The position numbers and the translations under genes are program-made. Positions 38,837 to 48,797 of a stretch of DNA of 64,000 nt are shown one piece after another. Every line of letters begins with the position of its first letter. The stretch's first letter is position 1. Source of the stretch: Shewanella sp. VB17 (GTDB lineage: Bacteria; Pseudomonadota; Gammaproteobacteria; Enterobacterales; Shewanellaceae); the NCBI RefSeq assembly GCF_013248905.1, contig NZ_JABRVS010000001.1, positions 1,302,001 through 1,366,000 on the forward strand, in the 5' to 3' direction. The notes under the pieces were generated by a model. The model was given only the letters and a program-made list of their open reading frames with translations, was not told the origin of the DNA and made no database searches.

Positions 38837-40759
38837 ATGGGTAAAATTATAGGTATCGATTTAGGCACAACTAACTCTTGCGTCGCTGTATTAGACGGCG
38901 GGACTGCACGTGTATTGGAGAATGCCGAAGGCGATCGTACTACCCCTTCAATCATTGCTTATACAGGTGAAGAGACGTTAGTCGGTCAACCAGCCAAGCG
39001 TCAAGCTGTCACCAATCCAACAAACACTTTTTTTGCGATTAAGCGCTTAATTGGTCGTCGTTTTAAAGATGATGAAGTTCAGCGTGATGTTGACATTATG
39101 CCGTTCAAAATTATTGGCGCAGATAATGGTGATGCTTGGGTTGAAGCTCATGATAAGAAGATGGCTCCGCCACAAGTATCGGCTGAAATTCTTAAAAAAA
39201 TGAAAAAAACTGCCGAAGATTTTCTCGGTGAAGAAGTCACAGAAGCAGTGATTACTGTTCCTGCATACTTTAATGATTCACAGCGTCAAGCGACAAAAGA
39301 TGCTGGCCGTATCGCAGGACTTGAAGTTAAGCGTATCATTAATGAGCCAACAGCGGCTGCACTTGCTTACGGTATTGACAAGAAGCAAGGCGATAATATC
39401 GTTGCTGTATACGATTTAGGTGGTGGTACATTTGATATCTCTATCATTGAAATCGACAGCGTTGATGGCGAACAGACATTTGAAGTTCTCGCCACCAACG
39501 GTGATACTCACTTAGGTGGTGAAGATTTTGATAATCGTATGATTAACTATCTTGCTGATGAGTTTGAAAAAGAGCAAGGCATGAACTTGCGTAAAGATCC
39601 ATTGGCTATGCAGCGTCTAAAAGAAGCAGCAGAAAAAGCTAAAATCGAACTTTCAAGCACGACTCAAACAGAAGTTAACCTGCCTTATATCACGGCTGAT
39701 GCATCAGGTCCTAAGCACTTAGTGGTTAAAATTACACGTGCTAAGCTTGAGTCTTTGGTTGAAGATTTAATTATCCGCACACTTGAGCCATTGAAAGTAG
39801 CGTTAGCTGATGCTGATCTTAGCGTGTCTGATATTAACGAGGTTATTCTTGTTGGTGGTCAAACTCGTATGCCTAAAGTACGTGCTGAAGTTTCTAGTTT
39901 CTTCGGTAAAGAGCTACGTCAGGATGTGAATCCAGATGAAGCTGTTGCTATTGGTGCTGCTGTGCAAGCGGGTGTACTTTCTGGTGAAGTGAAAGATGTA
40001 CTTCTACTTGATGTAACGCCTCTGTCTCTAGGTATTGAGACGATGGGTAGCGTGATGACTAAGCTTATCGAAAAGAACACAACGATTCCGACTAAAGCGG
40101 GTCAAACTTTCTCCACTGCTGATGATAACCAAGGTGCGGTAACGATTCACGTACTTCAAGGTGAGCGTAAGCAATCAAGTGGTAACAAGTCTTTAGGTCA
40201 ATTCAACCTTGAAGGTATTGAGCCAGCACCACGTGGAACGCCACAAATTGAAGTAGCTTTTGATATCGATGCCGATGGTATCTTGCATGTTTCTGCTACC
40301 GATAAGAAAACGGGTAAAGCGCAGAACATCACCATCAAAGCCTCTTCTGGTCTAAGTGAAGAAGAAGTTGAAGCCATGGTTCAAGATGCTGAAGCTCATG
40401 CTGATGAAGACGCCAAATTTGAAGAGTTAGTGCAGACTCGCAACCAAGCTGATGGGATGGTTCATTCAACTAAAAAGCAAGTTGAAGAAGCCGGTGAAGC
40501 ATTAGCTGCTGAAGATAAAGAAAAGATTGAAACGGCAATAGCTGCTGTTAATACCGCAATGAAAGGTAACGACAAAGAAGCAATCGACAAGTCAACTCAA
40601 GCGCTAATGGAAGCATCTTCGAAGCTGATGGAAATTGCTCAAGCTAAAGCACAAGCAGAGCAAGGCGAACCCGCTCAGGAAGGAGCGGAAAAAGCTGCTA
40701 AACCTGAAGATGATGTAGTTGATGCTGAGTTTGAAGAAGTAAAAGATGACAAAAAATAA
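38837..40759 (+). CDS. dnaK: Chaperone protein DnaK (Hsp70)
   Basis: The protein has 640 residues from ATG 38837 (AGGAG upstream); the open frame extends 27 codons earlier but across the heat-shock promoter. The nucleotide-binding domain has IGIDLGTTNSCVAVLDGG, VYDLGGGTFDISIIEI and VILVGGQTRMPKV. The linker DVLLLDVTPLSLGIET and the substrate-binding domain follow, with a C-terminal EFEEVKDDKK tail. ATP-driven folding of client proteins with DnaJ and GrpE is established for the family. dnaJ follows 127 bases downstream past a hairpin. Confidence 0.99.
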   Translation: MGKIIGIDLGTTNSCVAVLDGGTARVLENAEGDRTTPSIIAYTGEETLVGQPAKRQAVTNPTNTFFAIKRLIGRRFKDDEVQRDVDIMPFKIIGADNGDAWVEAHDKKMAPPQVSAEILKKMKKTAEDFLGEEVTEAVITVPAYFNDSQRQATKDAGRIAGLEVKRIINEPTAAALAYGIDKKQGDNIVAVYDLGGGTFDISIIEIDSVDGEQTFEVLATNGDTHLGGEDFDNRMINYLADEFEKEQGMNLRKDPLAMQRLKEAAEKAKIELSSTTQTEVNLPYITADASGPKHLVVKITRAKLESLVEDLIIRTLEPLKVALADADLSVSDINEVILVGGQTRMPKVRAEVSSFFGKELRQDVNPDEAVAIGAAVQAGVLSGEVKDVLLLDVTPLSLGIETMGSVMTKLIEKNTTIPTKAGQTFSTADDNQGAVTIHVLQGERKQSSGNKSLGQFNLEGIEPAPRGTPQIEVAFDIDADGILHVSATDKKTGKAQNITIKASSGLSEEEVEAMVQDAEAHADEDAKFEELVQTRNQADGMVHSTKKQVEEAGEALAAEDKEKIETAIAAVNTAMKGNDKEAIDKSTQALMEASSKLMEIAQAKAQAEQGEPAQEGAEKAAKPEDDVVDAEFEEVKDDKK

Positions 40760-40789
40760 TATAGGTTAATCCCCCTAAATTATTGAATG

Positions 40790-40817
40790 CGGGCATTAGG
40801 GGTAACTCTAATGCCCG
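40790..40817 (+). promoter_or_regulatory. Stable hairpin between dnaK and dnaJ
   Basis: CGGGCATTAG and CTAATGCCCG form a perfect 10-base-pair stem with an 8-base loop. No T-run follows, so it is more likely an mRNA stabilising or processing structure, or a weak attenuator, than a full terminator. Confidence 0.7.
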
Positions 40818-40886
40818 TAGTTATGATTTGAACCATAAGATTAGCGGTCAGATTAGTAGTCACTTCAGCAAACAAAGCGTGAGATT

Positions 40887-42020
40887 ATGTCAAAGCGAGA
40901 TTATTACGAAGTATTAAGCGTCGGACGTGACGCTAGTGAACGTGAAATTAAAAAGGCTTACAAACGGTTAGCCATGAAATTTCACCCGGATCGCAATCCT
41001 GATGATAAAGGTGCAGAAGCCAGTTTTAAAGAGGTGAAAGAAGCCTACGAAATTTTGACAGATGGCGATAAGAAAGCCGCTTATGATCAGTTTGGTCATG
41101 CGGGTGTTGATCCTAATCGTGGTCGTGGTGGTAATGGCGACTTTGGTGATGTGTTCGGTGATGTGTTCGGTGATATTTTCGGTGGTGGTAGCCGTCGTGG
41201 TGGCGGTGGACAGCGTCAAGCTGCACGCGGCAGTGATCTGCGTTACAACCTTGAATTATCACTTGAAGAAGCCGTTAAAGGGCTAACGAAAGAATTACGT
41301 ATACCTAAACTAACATCGTGTGATGTCTGTGATGGTAGTGGGGCTAAGAAAGGCACTTCACCGACAACATGTGGCACCTGTCATGGTCAAGGTCAGGTTC
41401 AAATGCGTCAGGGATTCTTTGCTGTTCAGCAAGCCTGTCCGACCTGCCATGGACGCGGTAAGATCATTAAAGATCCATGCAATAGCTGTCATGGTGAAGG
41501 CCGTGTTGAGAAGAGTAAAACCTTATCGGTTAAAATCCCTGCAGGGGTTGATAATGGTGATCGAGTTCGTTTATCTGGTGAAGGTGAAGCGGGTGAATTT
41601 GGTGCCCCTTCAGGTGATCTTTATGTACAAGTCAGCGTGCGCGAGCATGCTATTTTTGTACGTGATGGCAATAACCTATATTGCGAAGTGCCGATCTCAT
41701 TTGGTAAAGCGGCCCTCGGTGGTGAAATTGAAGTGCCGACACTTGATGGTAAGGTTAACCTTAAAATTCCATCTGAAACACAAACTGGCCGTATGTTCCG
41801 CATGCGCAGTAAAGGTGTTAAGTCTGTACGCAGCCATGCTGTCGGCGACTTGTTGTGTAAAGTGGTCATGGAGACACCGGTTAAACTAAGTGATCGTCAA
41901 AAAGAACTCTTACGTGAGTTTGATGAAACGTTAACGGGTTCATCATCTAAGAAACACAGCCCAAAAGCTGAAGGTTTTTTTGATGGTGTAAAAAAATTCT
42001 TTCAAGATTTGAATGGCTAA
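40887..42020 (+). CDS. dnaJ: Chaperone protein DnaJ (Hsp40)
   Basis: A 377-residue class A J-protein. The J domain covers residues 1-70 with HPD at 33-35. A Gly/Phe-rich region (about 74-120) contains three tandem DVFG/DIFG motifs. Four zinc-finger motifs follow (CDVCDGSG, CGTCHGQG, CPTCHGRG, CNSCHGEG), then the client-binding domains. It stimulates DnaK ATPase and delivers unfolded clients. Ribosome site is GCGTGAG. It follows dnaK as in most gammaproteobacteria and ends in its own terminator. Confidence 0.99.
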   Translation: MSKRDYYEVLSVGRDASEREIKKAYKRLAMKFHPDRNPDDKGAEASFKEVKEAYEILTDGDKKAAYDQFGHAGVDPNRGRGGNGDFGDVFGDVFGDIFGGGSRRGGGGQRQAARGSDLRYNLELSLEEAVKGLTKELRIPKLTSCDVCDGSGAKKGTSPTTCGTCHGQGQVQMRQGFFAVQQACPTCHGRGKIIKDPCNSCHGEGRVEKSKTLSVKIPAGVDNGDRVRLSGEGEAGEFGAPSGDLYVQVSVREHAIFVRDGNNLYCEVPISFGKAALGGEIEVPTLDGKVNLKIPSETQTGRMFRMRSKGVKSVRSHAVGDLLCKVVMETPVKLSDRQKELLREFDETLTGSSSKKHSPKAEGFFDGVKKFFQDLNG

Positions 42021-42053
42021 CTTTATTTAATACTTGACACATTAAGTGCTAAA

Positions 42054-42078
42054 GCCTCGCAATGCGAGGCTTTTTTAT
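42054..42078 (+). terminator. Terminator of dnaKJ
   Basis: GCCTCGC-aat-GCGAGGC followed by TTTTTTATT. Confidence 0.95.
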
Positions 42079-42174
42079 TGTTCAAAAAAGGAGAAGTTTC
42101 ATGTTCTCCACCAAATTATTTTTGCTCATCTACACTAATAGTGATGCCAATAAAACGACAATGATTAGGTCACT

Positions 42175-43359
42175 ATGTTTAAGATTATAGGGATGTTCTT
42201 ACTGCTCTCAATTCCTTCTTTATTGCACATTACAGCACTGAAAGCTGAAGAGTTTATTTATATTGGCCTTGATGCTGATATGTCAGCATCAGCGAAGGAA
42301 GGAGGGATAGCCATTAAACGTGGCGCATTACTGGCGATAAACGAGATAAATGCTGCTGGAGGTGTGTTAAATAAACAGCTAAAACTGATAATCAAAGATC
42401 ATCGTGGTAATCCGGCGCGTGGTGTCGCAAATATTCATGCTTTTGCTAAGCAAGCTGGACTTGTTGCGGTTATCGGAGGAGTTCATACCCCTGTGGCGTT
42501 ACAAGAGTTACCTGCCATTCATCAGCATCAGATTATCTATCTTGATCCTTGGGCGGCGGGGACCCCTATTATTGACAATGAATTTGAACCTAATTTTGCC
42601 TTTAGAGTCTCGGTTAGGGATGAGCAAGCAGGCCAAGTTTTTTTAAATTATGCGGCAAAGCTGGGCATGACTAAAGTGGGTTTATTATTAGAAAGAACAG
42701 GTTGGGGGCGCTCTAATAAAGCGTCTATGGAAAAGGCTGCATCACAGCTAATGATGACTATCAGTGATATTCAATGGGTTAACTGGGGGCAAAAAGAGAT
42801 GGATGCAGAAGTTGCCTCGCTTATTACTAGTGGGGCGCAAGCCATCGTGTTGGTGTCGAATGCACCAGAGGCTGTGGTCGCTGCAAAGGCTATTTTATCT
42901 AATCCTGATTCGAAGATGATCCCCATTATCTCTCATTGGGGAATAGCCAGTGGTGCATTTGTCAATAGATTAGGTCTTGAGAACCTCAATAAACTCAATA
43001 TTGTAGTATTGCAATCGTATAGCTTTGATAAACCTAATAACAAGATGTTAAATCAGTCGGTATTATCTCAGTATCAACGCACCTTCGATCCTTCAGTCAC
43101 TGCGCGCTCTATGGCTGGGGCTGTCGGTACCGCTCATGCTTATGACTTGGTGCATTTATTGGTGAAAGCGATAACGGATGCACAATCATTAGAGAGAAAA
43201 ACAGTAAGAGATGCGTTGGTGGCTATCAAAGATCACCAAGGGTTAGTTAAACATTATAAGCCCCCCTTTACAGAGCAGATGCATGATGCCTTGCTCGCCG
43301 ATGACTACTTTTTGTCTCACTTTAATGAGTTAGGTCAAATGATCCCCATCAAGGAGTAA
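42175..43359 (+). CDS. Periplasmic branched-chain-amino-acid-type binding protein
   Basis: A 394-residue protein with a signal peptide (cleavage near ALKA-EEF, residue 24) and a type 1 periplasmic-binding fold. Family marks are the opening YIGLDADMSAS, then GAILAINEINAAGG-like residues about 55-68 (here GALLAINEINAAGG), KLIIKDHRGNPARGVANI and VAVIGGVHTPVALQ. There is no permease. The hybrid kinase gene begins three bases after its stop. This strongly suggests it is the periplasmic ligand-sensing partner of that kinase, comparable in logic to LuxP-LuxQ or TorT-TorS. The ligand is unknown. Confidence 0.87.
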   Translation: MFKIIGMFLLLSIPSLLHITALKAEEFIYIGLDADMSASAKEGGIAIKRGALLAINEINAAGGVLNKQLKLIIKDHRGNPARGVANIHAFAKQAGLVAVIGGVHTPVALQELPAIHQHQIIYLDPWAAGTPIIDNEFEPNFAFRVSVRDEQAGQVFLNYAAKLGMTKVGLLLERTGWGRSNKASMEKAASQLMMTISDIQWVNWGQKEMDAEVASLITSGAQAIVLVSNAPEAVVAAKAILSNPDSKMIPIISHWGIASGAFVNRLGLENLNKLNIVVLQSYSFDKPNNKMLNQSVLSQYQRTFDPSVTARSMAGAVGTAHAYDLVHLLVKAITDAQSLERKTVRDALVAIKDHQGLVKHYKPPFTEQMHDALLADDYFLSHFNELGQMIPIKE

Positions 43360-43362
43360 GGT

Positions 43363-46300
43363 TTGACTAAAAATGTTTCTTTAGAAAGTCTTATTAGAAA
43401 AAAGGCCTTGCCACGATTATTGTCTTTTCTCTTATTGACTGTTTTATTTGTTGTGGGTGGATCCTTGTATGTGATTAATCAACAATTAGAGCAGAAACAT
43501 ATAGAATACGCAGACCGTTTTATCGAGGATTTTGAACTTAACCTTAAACTGCTGCAAACCCAAGTCAGCAATCTAGCAACCAATGATTTGATGGTAAACA
43601 GTATTATTGATTACAGTAATCGAGATAGCTATTTACCTGTTTTCTTTCGATCCTTAAAACTCAATATTACTGATAATACCAGTATTGTTTTTACCGATTT
43701 CGATGGTAATGTCATCACAGGTCAAACGGTGGATTTATTTCTTGAAAGGCAAGGTGATTTTGATTGGAAATCAAGGGTACTTGAGCAGGCTATGCCTTAT
43801 TTTGAATATTCTAGCAAAGGGGTGTTTACCGCTTATCCTGTTATCTATGCCAACTTAGCTGAAGGTGCGATTATTGCTTACGTCAGTAAGGTTCAATCCG
43901 TATTGACCTTAAGTAACAGTGGTAACTTAATTTTGTTATTGGATGAAAATGAACAGGTTTTATTCAGTTCAAATGAAACGATACAGCAAGCGGGAGTTCA
44001 GTATGTAGAGTCGGAATTTGAACTTTGGTTTTCAGTTGAAAGATCATTTAACCAAGGTAAAGTGATCTCATTGCAGCCTAAAGAACAAGCCTATAAAGAG
44101 GCGCTATCGAGCGGTGTGTTCATGTTGTTGGCATTGATTATTGTATTTTTAGTCACATTAAACGGGATTAAGCATGCATCCGTGCTAGCATCTGAGTCTT
44201 TGAAAGCTCTACAGAAAAATATCGCCGATTCCATGGTAAATCAATCTGCGCTGGCAAGTGTTGATCTGCTTGATGAACCACAAGAATTTGCAGCGATTAG
44301 AGGTGGCTTTAAACAGTTACTTCAACAGTTACAGTCGACGTCTGTTTCTAAACAAAAATTTGAAAGCGTGCTCAATTCTATTAATGAAATGTTATTAGTA
44401 ATTGATTCAGAAGGGATGGTTATTTTATCTAATGCATCGTTAAATGAATTTATTGCAGAGCATCAACTTTTGTTACCTGTGGATCTGAATAAATTACTCC
44501 CACTTGATTTTATTGATGATGATTTAACTCAGCAAGTCAGCATTAATGTGAGTTATAACCAATTAGCAATAGAGCAGGGTAATGATGTTAGCTGTCCAGA
44601 AGTGAAATGGTTTAAACGTGCTTATTTAAATGATAATGGTGAGCGGTTAGGGACTGTGTTGACTGGCATCAATGTGACTCAAGAGCGTGCGTTACAATCA
44701 CAAGTTGATATTAGAAATAAGGCGATTGATGAAGCACATACGGCGTTATTTATTGCAGAAGTTAAGAATCAGCAATTACCGATCACCTATGTTAACAAGG
44801 CATTTATTCAGCTAACAGGCTATTTGGCCGATGAAATATTAAGCCAAGGTTGTCGTGATATATTGCAAAACATGTCGACTTTACCTGTTGAGCCTAATGT
44901 GGATATGGTCATTGCTTTGAAAAAAGCTTGTTGTTATACACAAGTCAATTATCGAAAAGATCGTCGTTCATTTTATAATGAGATCATATTGACGCCAATA
45001 TTTGATCAAGCTGAAAATATATCCCATGTTATTGGCTCTTTTTATGATGTGTCAGAAAGAGAAGCAACAGAAGCTTATTTAATCAAAGCCAAAACCAAAG
45101 CAGAAGAGTCAGCTCGGTTAAAGTCTGATTTTCTTGCGAGTATGAGCCATGAAATTCGTACTCCAATGAATGGGATAATAGGCATGCTGCGTATTTTATC
45201 TCAGAGTCATATAGACAGAGATCAGCGTCATCAACTCAGCATAGCTCAATCGAGCGCTCAATCCTTGTTAGTATTACTGAATGATATTTTGGACTTTTCT
45301 AAAATTGAAGCTGGCAGACTAGAGTTGGACGAAATTGATTTTGAAATAGTCGTTACACTTACAGATATGTTTGAGAGTTTAGCGTTAAAAGCTCAAGAAA
45401 AAGGCATTGAGCTTATTTTAGATTTCAGTGATGTTATACCTCGTCAACTTTACGGTGATTCAGGTAGATTAAGACAGGTTGTCAACAATTTGGTTAGCAA
45501 CGCAATAAAATTCACAGCTAAAGGCAATGTGCTTATTTCTGCTGCCGTGGTGCAAAAATTAAACGATGAGTTTATTTTTAAGTGTGTCGTAAAAGATGAT
45601 GGTATTGGCATACCGCTTGAAAAGCAGGAGCACATCTTTAATTCATTTACTCAGGCTGACGCATCGACGACTCGTGAGTATGGTGGAACAGGGCTAGGAT
45701 TAACCATTTCTACCCAGTTATGCCAATTAATGAATGGCTCGATTAGTGTCGAAAGTGATGGGGTTAATGGCAGTAGCTTTAAATTTGAAGTGACATTTAA
45801 AGCTTCAACTCAACCTCTAGAAGCTCATTATTCATTGGATTTGAGCGCAGTCAATATCCTGTTGGTTGAAGACAATATGATCGCTGCACAAGTGATAAAA
45901 AAACAGTTACAGTTATGGGGGGCTAAGGTGTCGATTACCACTTCGTCGCCAGATACACCAGCGATCATGCAAGCAGCGGAGCAAGTATCACAGCCATTTA
46001 ATCTTGTTATGATTGAGATGAAGTTGGCGGATATTGATGGACTCAGTTTAAAACAGCGCATTGATGAGCTGTTACCAAATACTATCAGTAAATTTATCTT
46101 GATGACTTCATCCTTGCTTGCCGTTGATATTGCAACCATATCCCAGTACGGTTTTCAGGGATATTTCCATAAACCAGCTACGTTGATTAAATTGTATCAA
46201 ACGATTAAAGCCGTCATTGATGATCAAGATATAGATAGTACTGAGCAGAATATTTCACAGTACAAACCAGAATTAGATTCGACTGACAAGGTACTAGCGC

Positions 46301-47067
46301 TATTAGTTGAAGACAATCAAACCAATCAAATTGTGGCAAATTCTATGCTAAATGACTTAGGCATTAATGTCTGTGTGGCTGCTAATGGGATTGAAGCGTT
46401 GAAACAGCTTAACTCATCAAGTCAAGAGCAACCTTATCAGTTGATATTTATGGATTGCCAGATGCCTGAAATGGATGGCTTTGAAGCAACAAAAAGAATA
46501 AGAGAGGGGGAAGGAGGCAAGCGATATCAGCAGGTTCCAATTATCGCGATGACAGCTAATGCCATAAAAGGAGATAAAGAGCGCTGCTTAGCTGCGGGTA
46601 TGGATGATTATATTAGTAAGCCAATCGATGATCTTATGTTAGAACATCGGGTTAATTATTGGTTGCAGAGAATCGTCCCACAACGTCAAGAAGTACCGAT
46701 GACCCCTGTCTCTATCGCGACGGCAAAACCATTGAATGTGGTTTGGAACAGTCAAAAATTTTCTAAGAGGCTGCACAGTAAGACTGAGTTAATTCAATTA
46801 GTGACGAAAGCATTTATTGAAGACACGCCTAATCAGGTAGACTCGCTACTGCGTGCGATAAAAGAGAAAGAGCTGGACCAAGTTCGTGCCATTGCACACT
46901 CAATTAAGGGTGCTGCTAGTAATATAGATGCTGAGCAGTTAGCTGATATCGCCAAAAGTATCGAAAAAGCGGCGATTGAACAAGATGTCAATGCAGTAAC
47001 ATCCCTTTCCGCTATGTTACTCCCGATGACTAATGAGCTCTATTCGGAGCTAGCGAACTTTCATTAA
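43363..47067 (+). CDS. Hybrid sensor histidine kinase with two receiver domains and HPt
   Basis: The protein has 1234 residues from TTG 43363, GGAG upstream. Membrane segments at about 18-38 and 247-267 bracket a periplasmic sensor. Two PAS-like regions follow (about 330-440 and 450-570). HisKA has H596 in SMSHEIRTPMNGI, then the HATPase boxes NNLVSNAIKF, DDGIGIP and GGTGLGL. Receiver 1 (about 828-950) has Glu885 where Asp is expected (VMIEMKLADIDG). Receiver 2 (about 975-1100) has the canonical Asp1031 (FMDCQMPEMDG). HPt has H1179 in AHSIKGAASNI. Receiver 1 is thus probably not phosphorylated and may act as a fixed on-state or docking domain. No response regulator gene adjoins. Confidence 0.93.
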   Translation: MTKNVSLESLIRKKALPRLLSFLLLTVLFVVGGSLYVINQQLEQKHIEYADRFIEDFELNLKLLQTQVSNLATNDLMVNSIIDYSNRDSYLPVFFRSLKLNITDNTSIVFTDFDGNVITGQTVDLFLERQGDFDWKSRVLEQAMPYFEYSSKGVFTAYPVIYANLAEGAIIAYVSKVQSVLTLSNSGNLILLLDENEQVLFSSNETIQQAGVQYVESEFELWFSVERSFNQGKVISLQPKEQAYKEALSSGVFMLLALIIVFLVTLNGIKHASVLASESLKALQKNIADSMVNQSALASVDLLDEPQEFAAIRGGFKQLLQQLQSTSVSKQKFESVLNSINEMLLVIDSEGMVILSNASLNEFIAEHQLLLPVDLNKLLPLDFIDDDLTQQVSINVSYNQLAIEQGNDVSCPEVKWFKRAYLNDNGERLGTVLTGINVTQERALQSQVDIRNKAIDEAHTALFIAEVKNQQLPITYVNKAFIQLTGYLADEILSQGCRDILQNMSTLPVEPNVDMVIALKKACCYTQVNYRKDRRSFYNEIILTPIFDQAENISHVIGSFYDVSEREATEAYLIKAKTKAEESARLKSDFLASMSHEIRTPMNGIIGMLRILSQSHIDRDQRHQLSIAQSSAQSLLVLLNDILDFSKIEAGRLELDEIDFEIVVTLTDMFESLALKAQEKGIELILDFSDVIPRQLYGDSGRLRQVVNNLVSNAIKFTAKGNVLISAAVVQKLNDEFIFKCVVKDDGIGIPLEKQEHIFNSFTQADASTTREYGGTGLGLTISTQLCQLMNGSISVESDGVNGSSFKFEVTFKASTQPLEAHYSLDLSAVNILLVEDNMIAAQVIKKQLQLWGAKVSITTSSPDTPAIMQAAEQVSQPFNLVMIEMKLADIDGLSLKQRIDELLPNTISKFILMTSSLLAVDIATISQYGFQGYFHKPATLIKLYQTIKAVIDDQDIDSTEQNISQYKPELDSTDKVLALLVEDNQTNQIVANSMLNDLGINVCVAANGIEALKQLNSSSQEQPYQLIFMDCQMPEMDGFEATKRIREGEGGKRYQQVPIIAMTANAIKGDKERCLAAGMDDYISKPIDDLMLEHRVNYWLQRIVPQRQEVPMTPVSIATAKPLNVVWNSQKFSKRLHSKTELIQLVTKAFIEDTPNQVDSLLRAIKEKELDQVRAIAHSIKGAASNIDAEQLADIAKSIEKAAIEQDVNAVTSLSAMLLPMTNELYSELANFH

Positions 47068-47222
47068 CTCTGCGATCCAGAGCCCACTTCTCTATCCACC
47101 ATCATTGCTGATTATTGCCAACTAACCTGATAAAAAATCGAGATCTAATAAAGTATCTGCTTTGGTATTATGGTATGATACTGCGCGAAAATTAAATGTA
47201 TCATTGAGAGTATAAAATTATT

Positions 47223-47840
47223 ATGTCTGACAAGTTTACAACTATTGAAGCACAAGCAAGTTATGGTATTGGTCGCCAGCTAGGTGAGCAATTGGCTGCT
47301 AACTCTTTTGAAGGCATTGATATCTCAGCCGTACAACAGGGCTTATCAGATGCATTTGACGGCATTGACTGTCAAGTTCCAATGGAAGAACTGCAGGTTG
47401 CATTTACTGAAATTAGTCAACGTATTCAAAAAGTACAGGAAGCAGCAGCTGAGCTCGCTGCTGGCGAAGGCGAGGTTTTCTTAGCTGACAACCTTAAGCG
47501 TGAAAGTGTTGTGACACTTGAGTCTGGTCTACAGTATGAAATTATGACTGAAGGGACTGGTGATAAACCTCCTCTAGATGCCACTGTTCGTACTCATTAC
47601 CATGGCACATTTATTAGCGGTGATGTATTTGATAGTTCAGTTGTTCGTGATCAGCCTGCTGAATTCCCGGTATCAGGTGTTATTGCCGGTTGGACTGAAG
47701 CACTTCAGTTAATGCCAGTAGGCTCTAAGTGGAAGCTTTATGTCCCACATCACTTAGCGTATGGCGAGCGTGGTGCTGGCGCATCGATTCCGCCTTATTC
47801 GGCACTGGTATTTGAAGTTGAATTACTCGACATTCTGTAA
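47223..47840 (+). CDS. fklB: FKBP-type peptidyl-prolyl isomerase, FklB/FKBP22-like
   Basis: The protein has 205 residues and no signal peptide. The N-terminal helical dimerisation domain (YGIGRQLGEQLAANSFEGID) and C-terminal FKBP domain (TVRTHYHGTFISGDVFDSSV, GVIAGWTEALQLMPVGSKW, YGERGAGASIPPYSALVFEV) match E. coli FklB in layout and length. It catalyses cis-trans proline isomerisation in the cytoplasm and helps folding. It stands as a single-gene unit with its own terminator. Confidence 0.95.
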   Translation: MSDKFTTIEAQASYGIGRQLGEQLAANSFEGIDISAVQQGLSDAFDGIDCQVPMEELQVAFTEISQRIQKVQEAAAELAAGEGEVFLADNLKRESVVTLESGLQYEIMTEGTGDKPPLDATVRTHYHGTFISGDVFDSSVVRDQPAEFPVSGVIAGWTEALQLMPVGSKWKLYVPHHLAYGERGAGASIPPYSALVFEVELLDIL

Positions 47841-47847
47841 TATTAAA

Positions 47848-47877
47848 AGCCTAAGCTAATGTTTAGGCTTTTTTTTG
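47848..47877 (+). terminator. Terminator of fklB
   Basis: AAGCCTAA pairs with TTAGGCTT, followed by a run of T. Confidence 0.92.
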
Positions 47878-47946
47878 CAAAGATGCTCAGCGCTAAAAAT
47901 AGTGTATGAGCAATATCTAATGACAATGCATAATTGAAGGAAGCCT

Positions 47947-48762
47947 ATGATGAGTGAACAAGTAAGGGTGGCAATAACTGGCGGCAGTGGCCGTATGGGT
48001 CGAACTCTTATTGAAGCCGCTAAGCAACAGCCAAATATTTTTCTTGGAGCCGTTATTGAAAGAGCGGGTTCAACATTAATTGGTGTTGATGCTGGTGAGC
48101 TTGCTGGGGTCGGGACGATGAACGTCTCTATTACTGACTCTCTTGATGCGGTAGTTGATGATTTTGATGTATTAATTGATTTTACTTCTCCAGAAGCAAG
48201 CTTAGTTCACACTGATTGGTGTGCTCGAAATGATAAAGCTATCGTCATTGGTACAACTGGGTTTAATCATAGTCAAAAAGAACATATTTTTGCCTATGCA
48301 GAGACCGCATCAGTTGTTATGGCACCAAACATGGCTGTTGGTGTGAATCTGATGTGGAAATTACTCGAGCTGACTGCTGAAGTTATGGGTGATTACACCG
48401 ATATCGAGATTATTGAAGGGCACCATAGATACAAGAAAGATGCGCCATCTGGAACCGCACTTAAAATGGGTGAAGTGATTGCTAACACCTTAGGTCGTGA
48501 TCTGGATAAATGCGCGGTATATGGCCGTGAAGGAATAACAGGTGAGCGTGATCGTGAAACCATCGGTTTTTCTAGTATACGTGCTGGTGATCTGGTTGGC
48601 GAACATACTGCCATGTTTGCTGATATTGGTGAACGTATTGAAATCACGCACAAAGCATCTAGCAGAATGACGTTTGCTAATGGTGCGATGAGGGCCGCTT
48701 ATTGGTTAGTTGATCAAGATGCGGGCCTTTACGATATGCAGCAGGTCTTAGGCCTGAAGTAG
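47947..48762 (+). CDS. dapB: 4-hydroxy-tetrahydrodipicolinate reductase DapB
   Basis: A 271-residue enzyme of lysine and peptidoglycan (diaminopimelate) biosynthesis. The NAD(P)-binding loop is ITGGSGRMGRTLIEA. The catalytic region is EIIEGHHRYKKDAPSGTAL (HHR plus the lysine pair), and the closing motif reads GAMRAAYWLVDQ. ATG 47947 and 47950 are adjacent; GAAGGAAG fits either. It precedes carAB, as in E. coli and Shewanella, with a terminator between. Confidence 0.98.
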   Translation: MMSEQVRVAITGGSGRMGRTLIEAAKQQPNIFLGAVIERAGSTLIGVDAGELAGVGTMNVSITDSLDAVVDDFDVLIDFTSPEASLVHTDWCARNDKAIVIGTTGFNHSQKEHIFAYAETASVVMAPNMAVGVNLMWKLLELTAEVMGDYTDIEIIEGHHRYKKDAPSGTALKMGEVIANTLGRDLDKCAVYGREGITGERDRETIGFSSIRAGDLVGEHTAMFADIGERIEITHKASSRMTFANGAMRAAYWLVDQDAGLYDMQQVLGLK

Positions 48763-48773
48763 TGCTTTTGTTA

Positions 48774-48797
48774 AACCGTCAATATGACGGTTTTTTT
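48774..48797 (+). terminator. Terminator of dapB
   Basis: AACCGTCA-ata-TGACGGTT followed by T-run. Confidence 0.92.

Noticed and set aside
41320..41889. 189-codon plus-strand frame inside dnaJ
   Set aside because: It is a shadow of dnaJ in another frame, lacking its own ribosome site and family resemblance.
42175..47067. Naming the binding protein and kinase LuxP/LuxQ or TorT/TorS
   Set aside because: The layout is comparable, but the family of the binding protein, the PAS regions and the absence of linked regulators do not support a specific name.
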